DNA of 64,000 nt from Amycolatopsis anabasis (GCF_009765355.1 NZ_VTHK01000016.1:1-64000); one strand, 5' to 3'; positions 31,217 through 40,432 are shown, counted from the stretch's first letter. Numbers and translations are program-made. The notes: a model not told the origin generated them from the letters alone.

Positions 31217-33075
31217 TGGCGCTCGAATCGGAAGAGACCGCGAACGATGATCTTGAGGAACTGCTGAACTTCATTCGCGATTCGCGGGGCTTCGACTTCA
31301 CCGGGTACAAGCGGTCGTCACTCACCCGGCGCATTCGCAAGCGGATGAACGACGTGAACATCTCGTCCTACGTCGACTACCGGGATCGGCTGGAGAGCAA
31401 CGCGGAGGAGTTCCGGTTCCTCTTCAACACGATACTGATCAACGTCACCAGCTTCTTCCGGGACGCCGAGACCTGGACCTTCCTCCAGCGCGAAGTGCTG
31501 CCCGAAGTGCTCGACGGCCGGGACCCCGACGACGAGATCCGGGTGTGGAGTGCGGGCTGCTCCAGCGGTGAGGAGGCGTACTCGCTCGCGATCATCTTCG
31601 CCGAGGCGCTCGGCGTCGCCGAATGCGCCAAGCGGGTGAAGATCTACGGCACGGACGTCGACGAAGAGGCGTTGCGCGACGCCCGCGCGGGCCTGTATTC
31701 CGCGAAATCCCTGGAATTGCTGCCCACGGAGATCCGCGACAAGTACTTCGAACCCAACGGCGCCCAGTTCCTCTTCAACTCCGACCTCCGCCGCCGGGTG
31801 ATCTTCGGCCGCCACGACATCACCCGGGACGCCCCGATCTCCCGGCTCGATCTGCTCGTCTGCCGGAACACGCTGATGTACTTCAATGTCGAGGCGCAGT
31901 CGCAGATCATGGACCGGTTCCACTTCGCGCTGCGCGAAGGCGGGTACCTGTTCCTCGGCAAGGCCGAGATGCTGCTCTCCGACGGCGACCGGTTCGACGT
32001 GGCCAGCATGCGGCAGCGGATCTTCCGGCGCCGCTCCGGGACCGCCGGATCGCCGCAGCAGCCGACCCCGGTCAAGTTCGACAGCACCACGAGCGGGGAT
32101 CCGCGGCAGGCAAGCCGGAAACGCCTGCTCAACGATCTCGTGCTGGAGAGTGCGCCGAACGCCACGGTCGGCATCGACCTCGACGGCGTGGTCGTCCTGA
32201 TCAACGGGCAGGCCCGGGGCCAGTTCGGCCTGACCTCCCACGACGTGGGCCGCCCCTTCCGCGACCTGGAGATCTCCTACCGCCCGGCCGAGCTGCGATC
32301 ACTCATCGAGCAGGCGCATTCCGAACGCCGAAGTGTACGGGTCAACTCGGTGGAACGGCGGATGGGCGCCGATGAGGTCCAGTACGTCGACATCCTGATC
32401 AAACCGCTGTGGAGCGGGGACGGCGTGGCCGTCGGCACCTCCGTGGTGTTCGTCGACACCACGCTGGCCACCCGTCTGCAGTACGAGGTGAAGCGCAACC
32501 GCGAGGACCTGGAGACCGCCTACGAGGAACTCCAGTCGACCAACGAAGAACTCGAAACCACCAACGAAGAACTCCAGTCCAGCATCGAGGAACTGGAGAC
32601 CACCAACGAAGAACTCCAGTCGACCAACGAAGAACTCGAAACCACCAACGAAGAACTCCAGTCCGGCAACGAGGAACTGGAGACCATGAACGAGGAGATG
32701 CGGATCCGCACCGGGGAGCTGGACGAAGCCCGGACCTTCCTCGAGGGGGTGCTGTCCAGCGTCGCCGCGGGGGTGGTGGTGCTGGACGCCGAGACGCGGG
32801 TGCGCAGCTGGAACCGCGGCGCCGAGGACCTCTGGGGGCTGCGTTCCGACGAGGTGCGCCAGCAGGTTTTCTTCACCCTGGATTTCGGGCTGCCGACCGC
32901 GGACCTCCGCGAGGTCGTGCAAGAATGCCTGTCCTCGAAACGGCGGACCGGGCCGCTTTCCCTCGATGCGGTGAACCGGATCGGCCGAACGATCACGTGT
33001 TCAGTCGTCTGTTCTCCGCTGGACGGCCAGAGCGAGGGCGTGGTTCTGCTGATGGAGGAGAGTTCCCGGGGATGA
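31216..33075 (+). CDS. CheR methyltransferase with coiled coil and PAS domain (619 aa)
   Basis: Residues 10-275 are CheR: an N-terminal helical domain (DFTGYKRSSLTRRIRKRM) and the SAM fold (VWSAGCSSGEEAYSLAI, ITRDAPISRLDLLVCRNTLMYF). Residues 295-405 form a first PAS-like domain. A perfect heptad repeat of ELQSTNE/ELETTNE type (about residues 436-495) forms a coiled coil. Residues 500-619 form a second PAS domain. There is no histidine kinase. This layout matches CheB/CheR-PAS hybrids split into two genes, with the output probably passing to a partner. The ATG at 31216 is preferred to GTG 31213 by spacing from GGAGG. Confidence 0.92.
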   Translation: MALESEETANDDLEELLNFIRDSRGFDFTGYKRSSLTRRIRKRMNDVNISSYVDYRDRLESNAEEFRFLFNTILINVTSFFRDAETWTFLQREVLPEVLDGRDPDDEIRVWSAGCSSGEEAYSLAIIFAEALGVAECAKRVKIYGTDVDEEALRDARAGLYSAKSLELLPTEIRDKYFEPNGAQFLFNSDLRRRVIFGRHDITRDAPISRLDLLVCRNTLMYFNVEAQSQIMDRFHFALREGGYLFLGKAEMLLSDGDRFDVASMRQRIFRRRSGTAGSPQQPTPVKFDSTTSGDPRQASRKRLLNDLVLESAPNATVGIDLDGVVVLINGQARGQFGLTSHDVGRPFRDLEISYRPAELRSLIEQAHSERRSVRVNSVERRMGADEVQYVDILIKPLWSGDGVAVGTSVVFVDTTLATRLQYEVKRNREDLETAYEELQSTNEELETTNEELQSSIEELETTNEELQSTNEELETTNEELQSGNEELETMNEEMRIRTGELDEARTFLEGVLSSVAAGVVVLDAETRVRSWNRGAEDLWGLRSDEVRQQVFFTLDFGLPTADLREVVQECLSSKRRTGPLSLDAVNRIGRTITCSVVCSPLDGQSEGVVLLMEESSRG

Positions 33076-33805
33076 CGGTCCGTCCGGCCAGGAGCGCGGT
33101 CATCGGCAGCGCGCCGCGCACCGCCTCCCCCGCGACCTCGTGCAATCGCCGCCCGTGCCGCCGGGCGTGCTCGCGCAACAGATTGAACGCCCGGTCCACG
33201 CCGATCCCGAGCCGGGCCGCGACCGCCCCTTTCGCCTGTTCGATCACCACCCGGCTGACCAGTGCCTGCTGCAGCTGATCGGATCGCGTGGTGTGCTGCC
33301 GAATCGCCCGCTGCTGCAGAACACCGATGGCGACGAGATCGGCGAGCGTCTGGGCGAGGCCCGCTTCCGATTCCGGAAGCATCCGCGCGTCCCGGCCGAA
33401 GACGCCGACCACACCGATCATGGTGGCGCGGTGCCGCAGCGGCAGGGCGTGCACGACCTGGAAACCCGCGGCGACGGCCACGGGTGTGAACACCGGCCAG
33501 CGCGCGTCCGCCTCGTCGAGGTGCTGGTTGAGGATTTTCCCACCGGAGCGGTAAACGTCCACGCACGGACCTTCCCGGTGCCCCAATTGCAGCAAGGCGA
33601 GCGCGTGCGTTTGCTCGGTCGTCGCCGCCCGGGGTCGCAATTCCCCCTGCTCGTCTCCCGTCAACAGGCTGACCTCGGCGGGAGCGAGCAATTCCGTGTA
33701 CCGGCGTACTAGCTGACCGAACGAGTCCGCTGGGTCCTGGTTCCCGAACTGCAGGTCTGCCAGTTCCACCACGGTCTCGGCCAACCATGCCTCGCGGTTG
33801 TCCAA
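32993..33805 (-). CDS. GAF-ANTAR RNA-binding regulator (270 aa, TTG start)
   Basis: The GAF sensor covers about residues 25-160 (RYTELLAPAEVSLL, GFQVVHALPLRHRATMIGVVGVFG). An ANTAR domain follows (QALVSRVVIEQAKGAVAARLGIGVDRAFNLLREHARRHGRRLHEVAGEAV), which binds paired hexaloop RNA hairpins and prevents termination. A TTG at 33805 is chosen because GAGGAAGG lies 7 nt before it. The last 27 residues are antisense to the end of cheR-PAS (83-bp overlap). It is divergent from a second GAF-ANTAR gene 167 bp away. Confidence 0.88.
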   Translation of the reverse strand: MDNREAWLAETVVELADLQFGNQDPADSFGQLVRRYTELLAPAEVSLLTGDEQGELRPRAATTEQTHALALLQLGHREGPCVDVYRSGGKILNQHLDEADARWPVFTPVAVAAGFQVVHALPLRHRATMIGVVGVFGRDARMLPESEAGLAQTLADLVAIGVLQQRAIRQHTTRSDQLQQALVSRVVIEQAKGAVAARLGIGVDRAFNLLREHARRHGRRLHEVAGEAVRGALPMTALLAGRTVIPGNSPPSAEPRPRSGRPAENRRLNT

Positions 33806-33960
33806 GTAGCGACCTTCCTCAGGTTGGCGCGCCCGCGTCCACTCTAGGGGCAAATTGCGCGCTTGCGCTGCCCTGGACCGAAACCGGTGCCCTCAAGGGC
33901 GGTTTTCTACGGCAACGGGGTGACTCCGCCGTGACCGAACGGACAACCGATCACCCGGCG

Positions 33961-33966
33961 TATGCT
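33961..33966 (+). promoter_or_regulatory. -10 hexamer TATGCT, leaderless promoter
   Basis: TATGCT lies 6 nt before the ATG at 33973, which decides the start of the second GAF-ANTAR gene. Confidence 0.5.
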
Positions 33967-33972
33967 CGGCTG

Positions 33973-34863
33973 ATGAACGCGCTCGCGGAATATCGCGAAA
34001 GTGCCCGCATCGCGTTGATGCGAGCACATATCGCGCGCCAGCGGGCAGCCCGTAGCGCCGAGTTCGCACTCCGGCACGAACGTCTGGCCCGCACGGCCCC
34101 CGAGTCGAGACGCCGGTTGCACGAAGGTGCGGCAACCTTGCACCGCCGGAATGAACAGTGCCACCGCGCGAGCTGCGTCATCCACGAACAACACGCCCGC
34201 CGCCTGCTGAGATGGCTCGACGCCGCGCCGAAGGCGAAGACGAACCCGCCCAGCTTCATGGCGGCCGTGGCGAACACCTCGGGCGCGGAGAGCGCGGCCG
34301 TCGTCCTGCTCGGTCCCGAGCACACCGAGGTGCTGGTGGCCACCTCCAATTCGCTCGCGAGGGCCGCGCACGACCTGGAAAGCATCCTCGGCGAAGGCCC
34401 GGTACACGACTGCTCCGCCGCCCGGGGACTCCTCACCACCTCCGGCGCCGAACTCACCACGCGTTGGCCGCACTACGGGCCTGCCCTGGCCCAGCTGGGG
34501 ATCGACACGGTGGCCGCCGCCCCGCTGCGCGTCGACCGGATCTGCCTGGGCACGCTCGCGGTGTTCGGTCCTCGGGCGGCGCGGCCGGAAAGCCTGACCA
34601 CGATCGCGGACGCGATCACCCGATCGGTGCTCGTCTCCCCGGACAACGACGCGTTCGACGAGAACGGCATCCCCCGGCTTCCACTGTTCGACGAGGGCGA
34701 CCACCAGCCATTGGTGCATCAGGCCGTCGGCATGCTGTCGGCGCAGGTCGGATGCGAGGTCGCCGACGCGCTCGAACTGCTCCGCGCGCACGCCTTCGCC
34801 GAGAACAAGACCCTGGACCAGGTCGCCCACCAGGTCGTCCGGGGGCGATTGCCGCTCCACTGA
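33973..34863 (+). CDS. GAF-ANTAR RNA-binding regulator (296 aa)
   Basis: An N-terminal basic helical region (residues 1-85) with many Arg/His, then a GAF domain (about 90-215; VANTSGAESAAVVLL, EGPVHDCSAARG, LGIDTVAAAPLRVDRICLGTLAVFG), then a C-terminal ANTAR domain (HQAVGMLSAQVGCEVADALELLRAHAFAENKTLDQVAHQVV). It is predicted to bind RNA hairpins when its GAF domain senses a signal. The start at 33973 is set by the TATGCT box; GTG 33931 is an alternative. Two ANTAR genes flanking cheB/cheR suggests they are outputs of one signalling module. Confidence 0.85.
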   Translation: MNALAEYRESARIALMRAHIARQRAARSAEFALRHERLARTAPESRRRLHEGAATLHRRNEQCHRASCVIHEQHARRLLRWLDAAPKAKTNPPSFMAAVANTSGAESAAVVLLGPEHTEVLVATSNSLARAAHDLESILGEGPVHDCSAARGLLTTSGAELTTRWPHYGPALAQLGIDTVAAAPLRVDRICLGTLAVFGPRAARPESLTTIADAITRSVLVSPDNDAFDENGIPRLPLFDEGDHQPLVHQAVGMLSAQVGCEVADALELLRAHAFAENKTLDQVAHQVVRGRLPLH

Positions 34864-34892
34864 CCCTTTGCCCAGGCCCGGGACCCGCACTG

Positions 34893-34903
34893 TCCACAGT
34901 GGA
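34893..34903. repeat. TCCACAGTGGA palindrome (copy 2)
   Basis: A perfect 11-bp dyad between the ANTAR and J-domain genes. Confidence 0.6.
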
Positions 34904-34971
34904 ATGACCAGGTCCGCCCGGGGCGGCGCGTCCGCCCGCGACCGCATATCGTAGCGGCGCAACTGCGGAAG

Positions 34972-36108
34972 ATGGGCGGAGTCGTGCACGAGGTCGACTA
35001 CTACGAACTGCTCGGCGTGGACCGGACCGCGTCGGCGACGGAGATCAAGTCGGCGTACCGGTCCCTGGCCAAGGCGCTGCACCCGGACACCGGCGGGACC
35101 CCCGGCACGTTCCGGCTGCTCCAGGTCGCCTACGACACGCTGAACGACCCGGCCCGGCGGGCCGAGTACGACCGCGCCCGGACCGCCGCGGAGGTGCCCG
35201 CCCAGGCGCCGCACCGCACGGCCACCCGCGCCCCGGTCCGGCGGCGCCGCCCGGGGCGGCCCCGGCGGCGCGACTTCGGCGACGATCCGGGCTTCATCCC
35301 GAACGTCGCCGAGATCGACCCGGACACCATCGAGTGGTGGCAGCACGCCGGAACCGGAAAGCGCGACGCCCCGCGGGACGGTGCGGGACACGCCACCCTG
35401 CTGGTCGCCTGCGGCGGGCTGCTGCTCCTGCTGATCCTGCTCCTGCTGCCGGTCGAGTTCGCCACGCCGGTGCTGGTCATCTGGCTGGCGATGGCGGCGA
35501 TCGTGGTGGCCATCGGGATCTGGCTGGTCCGCCGCCACCTCACCGCCGAACGGGCGAACCGGGAACTGCTCGACGAGTTCGGCGAGGACGTGGTGTTCGG
35601 GCGCGCGGGCGCCGACCGCGACCAGTGGGGGGAACAGCTCACCGCGGAACTGCTGTCCCGCTACCTGACCCGGCTGCCCGGGGCCCGGATCTTCCACAGC
35701 CTCGCCTGGCCGGGTTCGGTGTTCGCCGACGTCGACCACGCCGTGCTCTCCGGGCGGCGGCTGGTCCTGATCGAATCGAAGCTGTGGCCGCCCGGGCACT
35801 ACAGCGTCGACGAGACCGGTGCGCTGTGGCGGGACGACCACCTGTTCCGCGGCGGCGCCACCCGGCTGCCCGGCGCGATCTCGGCGTACCAGGACCTGCT
35901 GCCGGAGGTGGAGATCCGCGGCGCGGTGATCATCTACCCGATGCGCGCGGGCCGGGTCACCACCGAACCGGAGATCGACGTGCCCGCGCCGCCGATGACG
36001 CCGGAGCAGTTCGTCCGGGAGATCGGCGACTGGCTGGCCGCCAAGCCATCCACTGTGGACGGAGACACGTTCCGCAAGGTCCTGGGGCAGGTAGTGTCGG
36101 CGGGGTGA
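34972..36108 (+). CDS. J-domain / transmembrane / NERD-domain protein (378 aa)
   Basis: The N-terminal J domain (residues 8-72) has the HPD motif at 37-39 (ALHPDTGG), so it could stimulate DnaK. A basic linker (85-100) is followed by two close transmembrane segments (140-188). The C-terminal NERD (nuclease-related) domain of about residues 215-370 has GEQLTAELLSRYL, FADVDHAVLSGRRLVLIESKLW with the D-(x)n-E-x-K pattern (Asp255, Glu268, Lys270). The combination suggests a membrane-anchored nuclease-like protein linked to chaperone action. GTG 34984 is another possible start. The next gene overlaps by 4 bp. Confidence 0.87.
   Translation: MGGVVHEVDYYELLGVDRTASATEIKSAYRSLAKALHPDTGGTPGTFRLLQVAYDTLNDPARRAEYDRARTAAEVPAQAPHRTATRAPVRRRRPGRPRRRDFGDDPGFIPNVAEIDPDTIEWWQHAGTGKRDAPRDGAGHATLLVACGGLLLLLILLLLPVEFATPVLVIWLAMAAIVVAIGIWLVRRHLTAERANRELLDEFGEDVVFGRAGADRDQWGEQLTAELLSRYLTRLPGARIFHSLAWPGSVFADVDHAVLSGRRLVLIESKLWPPGHYSVDETGALWRDDHLFRGGATRLPGAISAYQDLLPEVEIRGAVIIYPMRAGRVTTEPEIDVPAPPMTPEQFVREIGDWLAAKPSTVDGDTFRKVLGQVVSAG
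36049..36059. repeat. TCCACTGTGGA palindrome (copy 3, inside coding sequence)
   Basis: Encodes STV(D) in the NERD protein, so it need not be regulatory here. Confidence 0.55.
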
Positions 36109-37097
36109 CGAAGATGATCTCGCTGACCCACTCCGGTTCCCCCGGCCTGGCCGGGGTTCGGCTCGCCGAAACCGCCGTCCCCGAACCCGGCCCCGGCGAG
36201 GTGCTGATCCGGCTCCGGGCGGCGGGGCTCAACCACCGCGACCTGTTCGTCGCCGGCGGCCGTTCGGCCGGGGACGCGCCGGTGGTGCTCGGCGCCGACG
36301 GCGCCGGGGTGGTCGCGGCGACCGGGGACGGTGTGGCGCTGGCGACCGGCGACGAGGTGATCATCGATCCGACCCTCGGCTGGGCGGACCCGGCCGAGGT
36401 GCCCGAGGTCCCGGACATCCTGGGCGGGCCCAGCGACGGCACGTTCGCCGAGTACGTCGTGGTCCCGGCGCGCAACGCGGTGCCGAAGCCCGCGCATCTG
36501 GACTGGTCCGAGGCGGCGGCGCTGCCGCTGTCCGCGGTCACCGCCTACCGGGCGCTGTTCACCCGCGGCGGCCTGCGCGCCGGGGAGCACGTGCTGCTGC
36601 CGGGCATCGGCAGCGGCGTGGCGACGATCGCCCTGGCCATGGCGAAGGCGTCCGGGGCGACGGTCAGCGTGACCTCGCGCAGCGCGGACAAGCTGCGGCG
36701 GGCGCGGGAACTGGGCGCCGACCACGCCGTGCTCAGCGACGCCGACTGGCGGGCCGAACTCGCCCGCCCGGTCGACCTGGTCGTGGACAGCATCGGTACC
36801 GCCACCTTCACGGCGTGCCTGTCGGTCCTGCGTCCCGGCGGGCGGCTGGTGAGCCTCGGCGCGACCACCGGGCCCGATGTCTCGCTCTCCCTGCGCGAAC
36901 TGTTCTTCCGGCAGATCAGCCTGCTGGGCACGTCGATGGGCAGCGCGAGCGAGTTCCACGACATGCTCGCCCTGGTCGCCGAGCACCGGCTGCGCCCGAT
37001 CGTGCACCAGACGTTCCGGCTGGCCGACGGGCCGAAGGCGCTGGCCGAACTGGCCAGGGGTGACCAGTTCGGCAAGTTGGTGCTCGTGATCGAATGA
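36105..37097 (+). CDS. Zinc-independent alcohol dehydrogenase / quinone oxidoreductase, MDR family (330 aa)
   Basis: A medium-chain dehydrogenase/reductase of the NADPH:quinone-oxidoreductase type: LRAAGLNHRDLFVAGG, VLGADGAGVVAATG, LPLSAVTAYRALF, LLPGIGSGVATIALAMAKA (cofactor loop) and LGTSMGSASEF. The cysteine-rich structural zinc lobe is missing, so it should not bind structural zinc. The GTG at 36105 overlaps the previous stop by 4 bp (GTGA), and ATG 36114 is an alternative. It sits next to the J/NERD gene but no functional link is obvious. Confidence 0.9.
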   Translation: MTKMISLTHSGSPGLAGVRLAETAVPEPGPGEVLIRLRAAGLNHRDLFVAGGRSAGDAPVVLGADGAGVVAATGDGVALATGDEVIIDPTLGWADPAEVPEVPDILGGPSDGTFAEYVVVPARNAVPKPAHLDWSEAAALPLSAVTAYRALFTRGGLRAGEHVLLPGIGSGVATIALAMAKASGATVSVTSRSADKLRRARELGADHAVLSDADWRAELARPVDLVVDSIGTATFTACLSVLRPGGRLVSLGATTGPDVSLSLRELFFRQISLLGTSMGSASEFHDMLALVAEHRLRPIVHQTFRLADGPKALAELARGDQFGKLVLVIE

Positions 37098-37162
37098 GCT
37101 GACCCGGACGGGTTGGCGGTAGCATCCGATCACGTGAATTTCTGACAGCCTGGGAGCGCCTT

Positions 37163-38005
37163 GTGACGGCAGACGACGCGGAGGTCCTGGCGGCCATCGA
37201 GAACAGCCTCGACAGGCCCTCCGCCGCACGGGTCTACGACTACTTCATCGGCGGCGACACCAACTACGCGATCGACCGCGCGTTCGGCGACCAGGTGATC
37301 GAACTGATCCCCCGGATCGCCGACTACGCGAAGACCTGCCGCCAGTTCCTCGGCCGGGCCGTGCGCCACTGCTCCGAGCTGGGCATCCGGCAGTTCATCG
37401 ACATCGGCTCCGGCCTGCCCACCGCCGGGAACGTGCACGAGATCGCCGACGAGGTCCGCCCCGAGCACGACACCCGGGTCCTCTACGTCGACAACGAACC
37501 GATCGCGCTGGCGCATTCGAAACGGCTGCTGGCCGACACCGCGGACCCGGAACGCCACCACGCGATGGCGGGCGACCTGCTGGCCCCGCACGATCTGTGG
37601 GCCCGGGTGGAAGACACCGGGATCATCGACACGCGGGAACCGGTGGCGCTGGTGCTGTCCGCGGTGCTGCACTTCGTCAAGGACGAGCAGGATCCCGACG
37701 GCGTGCTGGAGTTCTACCGCGAGCAGCTCGCACCGGGCTCGCTGCTGGTGCTCTCCACGATGACCGACGAGAACCCGGTCGACGAGGAAGAGCGGCTCGC
37801 CCTGGAGAAGCTCTACGACTACTACGCGCGCACCACGAACCCGGGTCAGCTGCGCACGGCCAAGGAGTTCATCCGGTTCTTCGGCGACTGGGAACTGCTG
37901 GAACCCGGCCTGGTGTACGCCCCGGCGTGGCATCCGGACGGCAACAGCCTGTTCGACGCCCCCTCCCAGTCCCGGATCCTCGCCGGAGTCGCGCGCAAAC
38001 CGTGA
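37163..38005 (+). CDS. SAM-dependent methyltransferase, DUF574 type (280 aa)
   Basis: A member of the actinobacterial S-adenosyl-methyltransferase family formerly DUF574: RPSAARVYDYFIGGDTNYAIDR, ADYAKTCRQFLGRAVRHC, FIDIGSGLPTAGNVHEIA, VLYVDNEPIALAHS, AVLHFVKDEQDP and LEPGLVYAPAWHP. The substrate is unknown, and members are abundant in Streptomyces and related genomes. The start is the GTG at 37163 with GGGAGCG upstream, 65 bp after the oxidoreductase. Confidence 0.93.
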   Translation: MTADDAEVLAAIENSLDRPSAARVYDYFIGGDTNYAIDRAFGDQVIELIPRIADYAKTCRQFLGRAVRHCSELGIRQFIDIGSGLPTAGNVHEIADEVRPEHDTRVLYVDNEPIALAHSKRLLADTADPERHHAMAGDLLAPHDLWARVEDTGIIDTREPVALVLSAVLHFVKDEQDPDGVLEFYREQLAPGSLLVLSTMTDENPVDEEERLALEKLYDYYARTTNPGQLRTAKEFIRFFGDWELLEPGLVYAPAWHPDGNSLFDAPSQSRILAGVARKP

Positions 38006-38087
38006 TCCCGGTACGGCGTGTTTCCCGTACGGGGGACATGACCGATCCGTTCAAGAAACCGGGGCGACGGGCACGCATGATGACGGC

Positions 38088-38972
38088 GTGACCGATTTCG
38101 ACAAGATCCCCGCATTCCTGGCGACCCACGGGCGGCTGCTGGACCGGCGCCGCTTCGAACTGCTCACCGGCACGGGCACGGCCGAGGCCGCACTCGCCGT
38201 GCTGGCCGGATACCGCAACGCCGACGGCGGCTACGGCTCCGGGCTCGAACCGGATCTCCGGTCGGCGACCAGCCAGCCGGTGAGCGCGCTGCACGCGTTC
38301 GAGGTGTTCGAGGAGATCGCCCCGGTCACCGCCCCCGAGACGGCGTTGCTCTGCGACTGGCTGGGCTCGATCACGCTGCCCGACGGCGGCCTGCCCTTCG
38401 GTTTGCCCATCCCCGATCCGGTCGGCTGCGCGCCGTTCTTCGTCTCCGCGGATCCGGGCGAGTCGTCGCTGCACATGACGAGCATGCTCGCCGCGATCGC
38501 GCACCGGATCGCCCGGCACGACGAGGCCGTGGCCGGCCACGACTGGCTCGCCCGGGCCACCGACCACTCGATGCGGCGCATCGCGGAACTCGACGGCCCC
38601 GGCCACGCGCTGGAATTCCGGTACGCGTTGCAGTTCCTCGACGCCGTCCACGACGTGGTGCCCGGTGCGGACGCCGAACTGCGGCGGCTCGGCGGCTTCA
38701 TCCCGTCGACCGGCTCGCTGCCGGTCGAGGGCGGGCTCGCGGACGAGGCGATGCGGCCGCTGGACTTCGCCCCGGATCCGGGGCGGCCGCTCCGGGACCT
38801 CTTCCCCGCCGACCGGATCGAGGCCGAACTGGACCAGCTCGCCGCCGAGCAGACCGCGGAGGGCGGCTGGACCGTCGACTGGGGCTCGTTCTCCCCCGCC
38901 GGATCCTTCGAATGGCACGGCTGGGCCACGGTTCGCGCGTTCAAAATCTTGCGCGCGAACAACCGGGGCTGA
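38088..38972 (+). CDS. Terpenoid-cyclase-type alpha-alpha barrel protein (294 aa)
   Basis: Helical hairpin repeats with Gly-rich turns like those of prenyltransferase/squalene-hopene cyclase barrels: LAGYRNADGGYGSGLEPDLR near residue 45 and EQTAEGGWTVDWGSF-SPAGSFEWHGWATVRAFKIL at the C-terminus. The DxDD acid motif of squalene cyclases is not seen, so a catalytic role is uncertain. The start is the GTG at 38088. The gene lies between a methyltransferase and a DUF2203 gene, all on the plus strand. Confidence 0.82.
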   Translation: MTDFDKIPAFLATHGRLLDRRRFELLTGTGTAEAALAVLAGYRNADGGYGSGLEPDLRSATSQPVSALHAFEVFEEIAPVTAPETALLCDWLGSITLPDGGLPFGLPIPDPVGCAPFFVSADPGESSLHMTSMLAAIAHRIARHDEAVAGHDWLARATDHSMRRIAELDGPGHALEFRYALQFLDAVHDVVPGADAELRRLGGFIPSTGSLPVEGGLADEAMRPLDFAPDPGRPLRDLFPADRIEAELDQLAAEQTAEGGWTVDWGSFSPAGSFEWHGWATVRAFKILRANNRG

Positions 38973-39009
38973 CCACCGGCGCCGCGCGCGGTGGTGGGAC
39001 GCTCTGGGC

Positions 39010-39372
39010 ATGGGACTGTTCACCGTGCCGGAAGCACGATCCGAGCTGGCCCGGTTGCGGCCGGTGCTCGACGAACTGATCACCCTGCGCGCGGACGCTG
39101 CGGAACTGGCCGCCTCGCTGACTCCCGGCGGAACGCCGACCGATCTGGGCGGCCTGCCCGAGTTGAAGGCCGCCCAGGCCCGGCTCGACGAGCTGATGAG
39201 CACCGTGCAGCAAACCGGCGCCGAGCTGAAGGGGTTCGCCCCGCTGCTGGTCGATTTCCCGGCCGAATTCGACGGAATTCCGGTGCTACTGTGCTGGTTG
39301 GAGGGCGACCAGGACCTGGCGTGGTACCACCGCGCCGACATCGGTTTCGCCGGACGCCGCCGCATTCCGTGA
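39010..39372 (+). CDS. DUF2203-type small protein (120 aa)
   Basis: Two N-terminal helices (FTVPEARSELARLRPVLDELITLRAD, ELKAAQARLDELMSTVQQTGAELKG) lead to the C-terminal VDFPAEFDGIPVLLCWLEGD and WYHRADIGFAGRRRIP block that defines DUF2203. Members are small cytosolic proteins of unknown function. ATG 39010 is the start; no clear Shine-Dalgarno site is visible. Confidence 0.85.
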   Translation: MGLFTVPEARSELARLRPVLDELITLRADAAELAASLTPGGTPTDLGGLPELKAAQARLDELMSTVQQTGAELKGFAPLLVDFPAEFDGIPVLLCWLEGDQDLAWYHRADIGFAGRRRIP

Positions 39373-39597
39373 AGGTTTCGGAGGCCGCCGGGAACGGCGT
39401 TCTTCCTGCGCACCGCACAATTCGATCTTCGAGCGGTCGCTCCGGACCGGTCCGCATGACGCGCCGGGGGTGCGGAACGATCCGATCTTGTTGCCGCGCA
39501 GGTACGCTGAGTGAGCCGGGGGGCCAAGTCGACGCGGGCGAAGTGAGGTCGGTGAAGCAGGATGGGGGAGGCCAATGGGGGCGGCGCTCGGCCGACC

Positions 39598-40428
39598 ATG
39601 AGCAGGCGCCGGGAGGTCAGCCACACCAGCGCCCGGTCGCTCCTGATGACGGTGCTCGGTGAGTTCGTCCTGCCCCGCGACCGTCCGGTGTGGACCTCGA
39701 CCCTGGTCGAGGTGCTCGGCATGTTCGACGTCGAGGAGAAGTCCGCGCGCCAGGCGCTGGCCCGCACCGCCGCCGAGGGCTGGCTGGAGTCCGAACGCGT
39801 CGGCCGCCGGGTGCGGTGGTCGCTCACCCGGCCGAGCCGCGACCTGCTCACCGAGGGCGCGCAACGCATCTACGAATTCGGCCGCGATCGCGGGCAGTGG
39901 GACGGCCGGTGGCTGATGCTGCTGGTTTCGGTCCCGGAGGCCAAACGCGACCTCCGGCACAGCTTGCGCACCCGCCTGACCTGGGCGGGGTTCGGCTCCC
40001 CCGCGCCCGGTGTGTGGGTCAGCGCGGACACCGGACGGCAGGAGGAGGCGGCCCGGATCGTCGCCGAGCTGAACCTCGACCGCGAGGCGATGTCGTTCGT
40101 CGCGTCCTACGGCCAGATCGGCGACGTCGAGGCGATGGTGGCCCGCTCCTGGGATCTCAGCGCGCTGGAAGACCGGTACGAAGACTTCATCGACGAGTTC
40201 ACCGATCTCAATCCCACGACCGGGGCGACCGTGCTGCACGCGCAGACGCGGCTGGTGCACGAGTGGCGGCGGTTTCCGTTCCTGGATCCCCGGTTGCCGG
40301 TGCGCCTGCTGCCCGGGAACTGGAGCGGGGTGCAGGCGGCGGAACTCTTCCACCGCAGGCATGTGGAGTGGCGCCCGGCGGCTCAGCGGCACTGGGCCAC
40401 CTTGGTCGACGCCGAAGACGCGGCCTGA
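39598..40428 (+). CDS. PaaX-family transcriptional regulator (276 aa)
   Basis: The N-terminal winged helix (SARSLLMTVLGEFVLPRDRPVWTSTLVEVLGMFDVEEKSARQALARTAAEGWLE in pieces) is followed by the PaaX core (FGRDRGQWDGRWLMLLVSVPEAKRDLRHSLRTRLTWAGFGSPAPGVWVSAD) and a C-terminal domain with WRRFPFLDPRLPVRLLPGNWSG. PaaX proteins repress phenylacetate or related acid catabolism and respond to CoA thioesters. No paa genes are in the window; the box genes lie 4-9 kb away. ATG 39598 is used; ATG 39562 is an alternative adding a glycine-rich leader. Confidence 0.9.
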   Translation: MSRRREVSHTSARSLLMTVLGEFVLPRDRPVWTSTLVEVLGMFDVEEKSARQALARTAAEGWLESERVGRRVRWSLTRPSRDLLTEGAQRIYEFGRDRGQWDGRWLMLLVSVPEAKRDLRHSLRTRLTWAGFGSPAPGVWVSADTGRQEEAARIVAELNLDREAMSFVASYGQIGDVEAMVARSWDLSALEDRYEDFIDEFTDLNPTTGATVLHAQTRLVHEWRRFPFLDPRLPVRLLPGNWSGVQAAELFHRRHVEWRPAAQRHWATLVDAEDAA

Positions 40429-40432
40429 CCGC

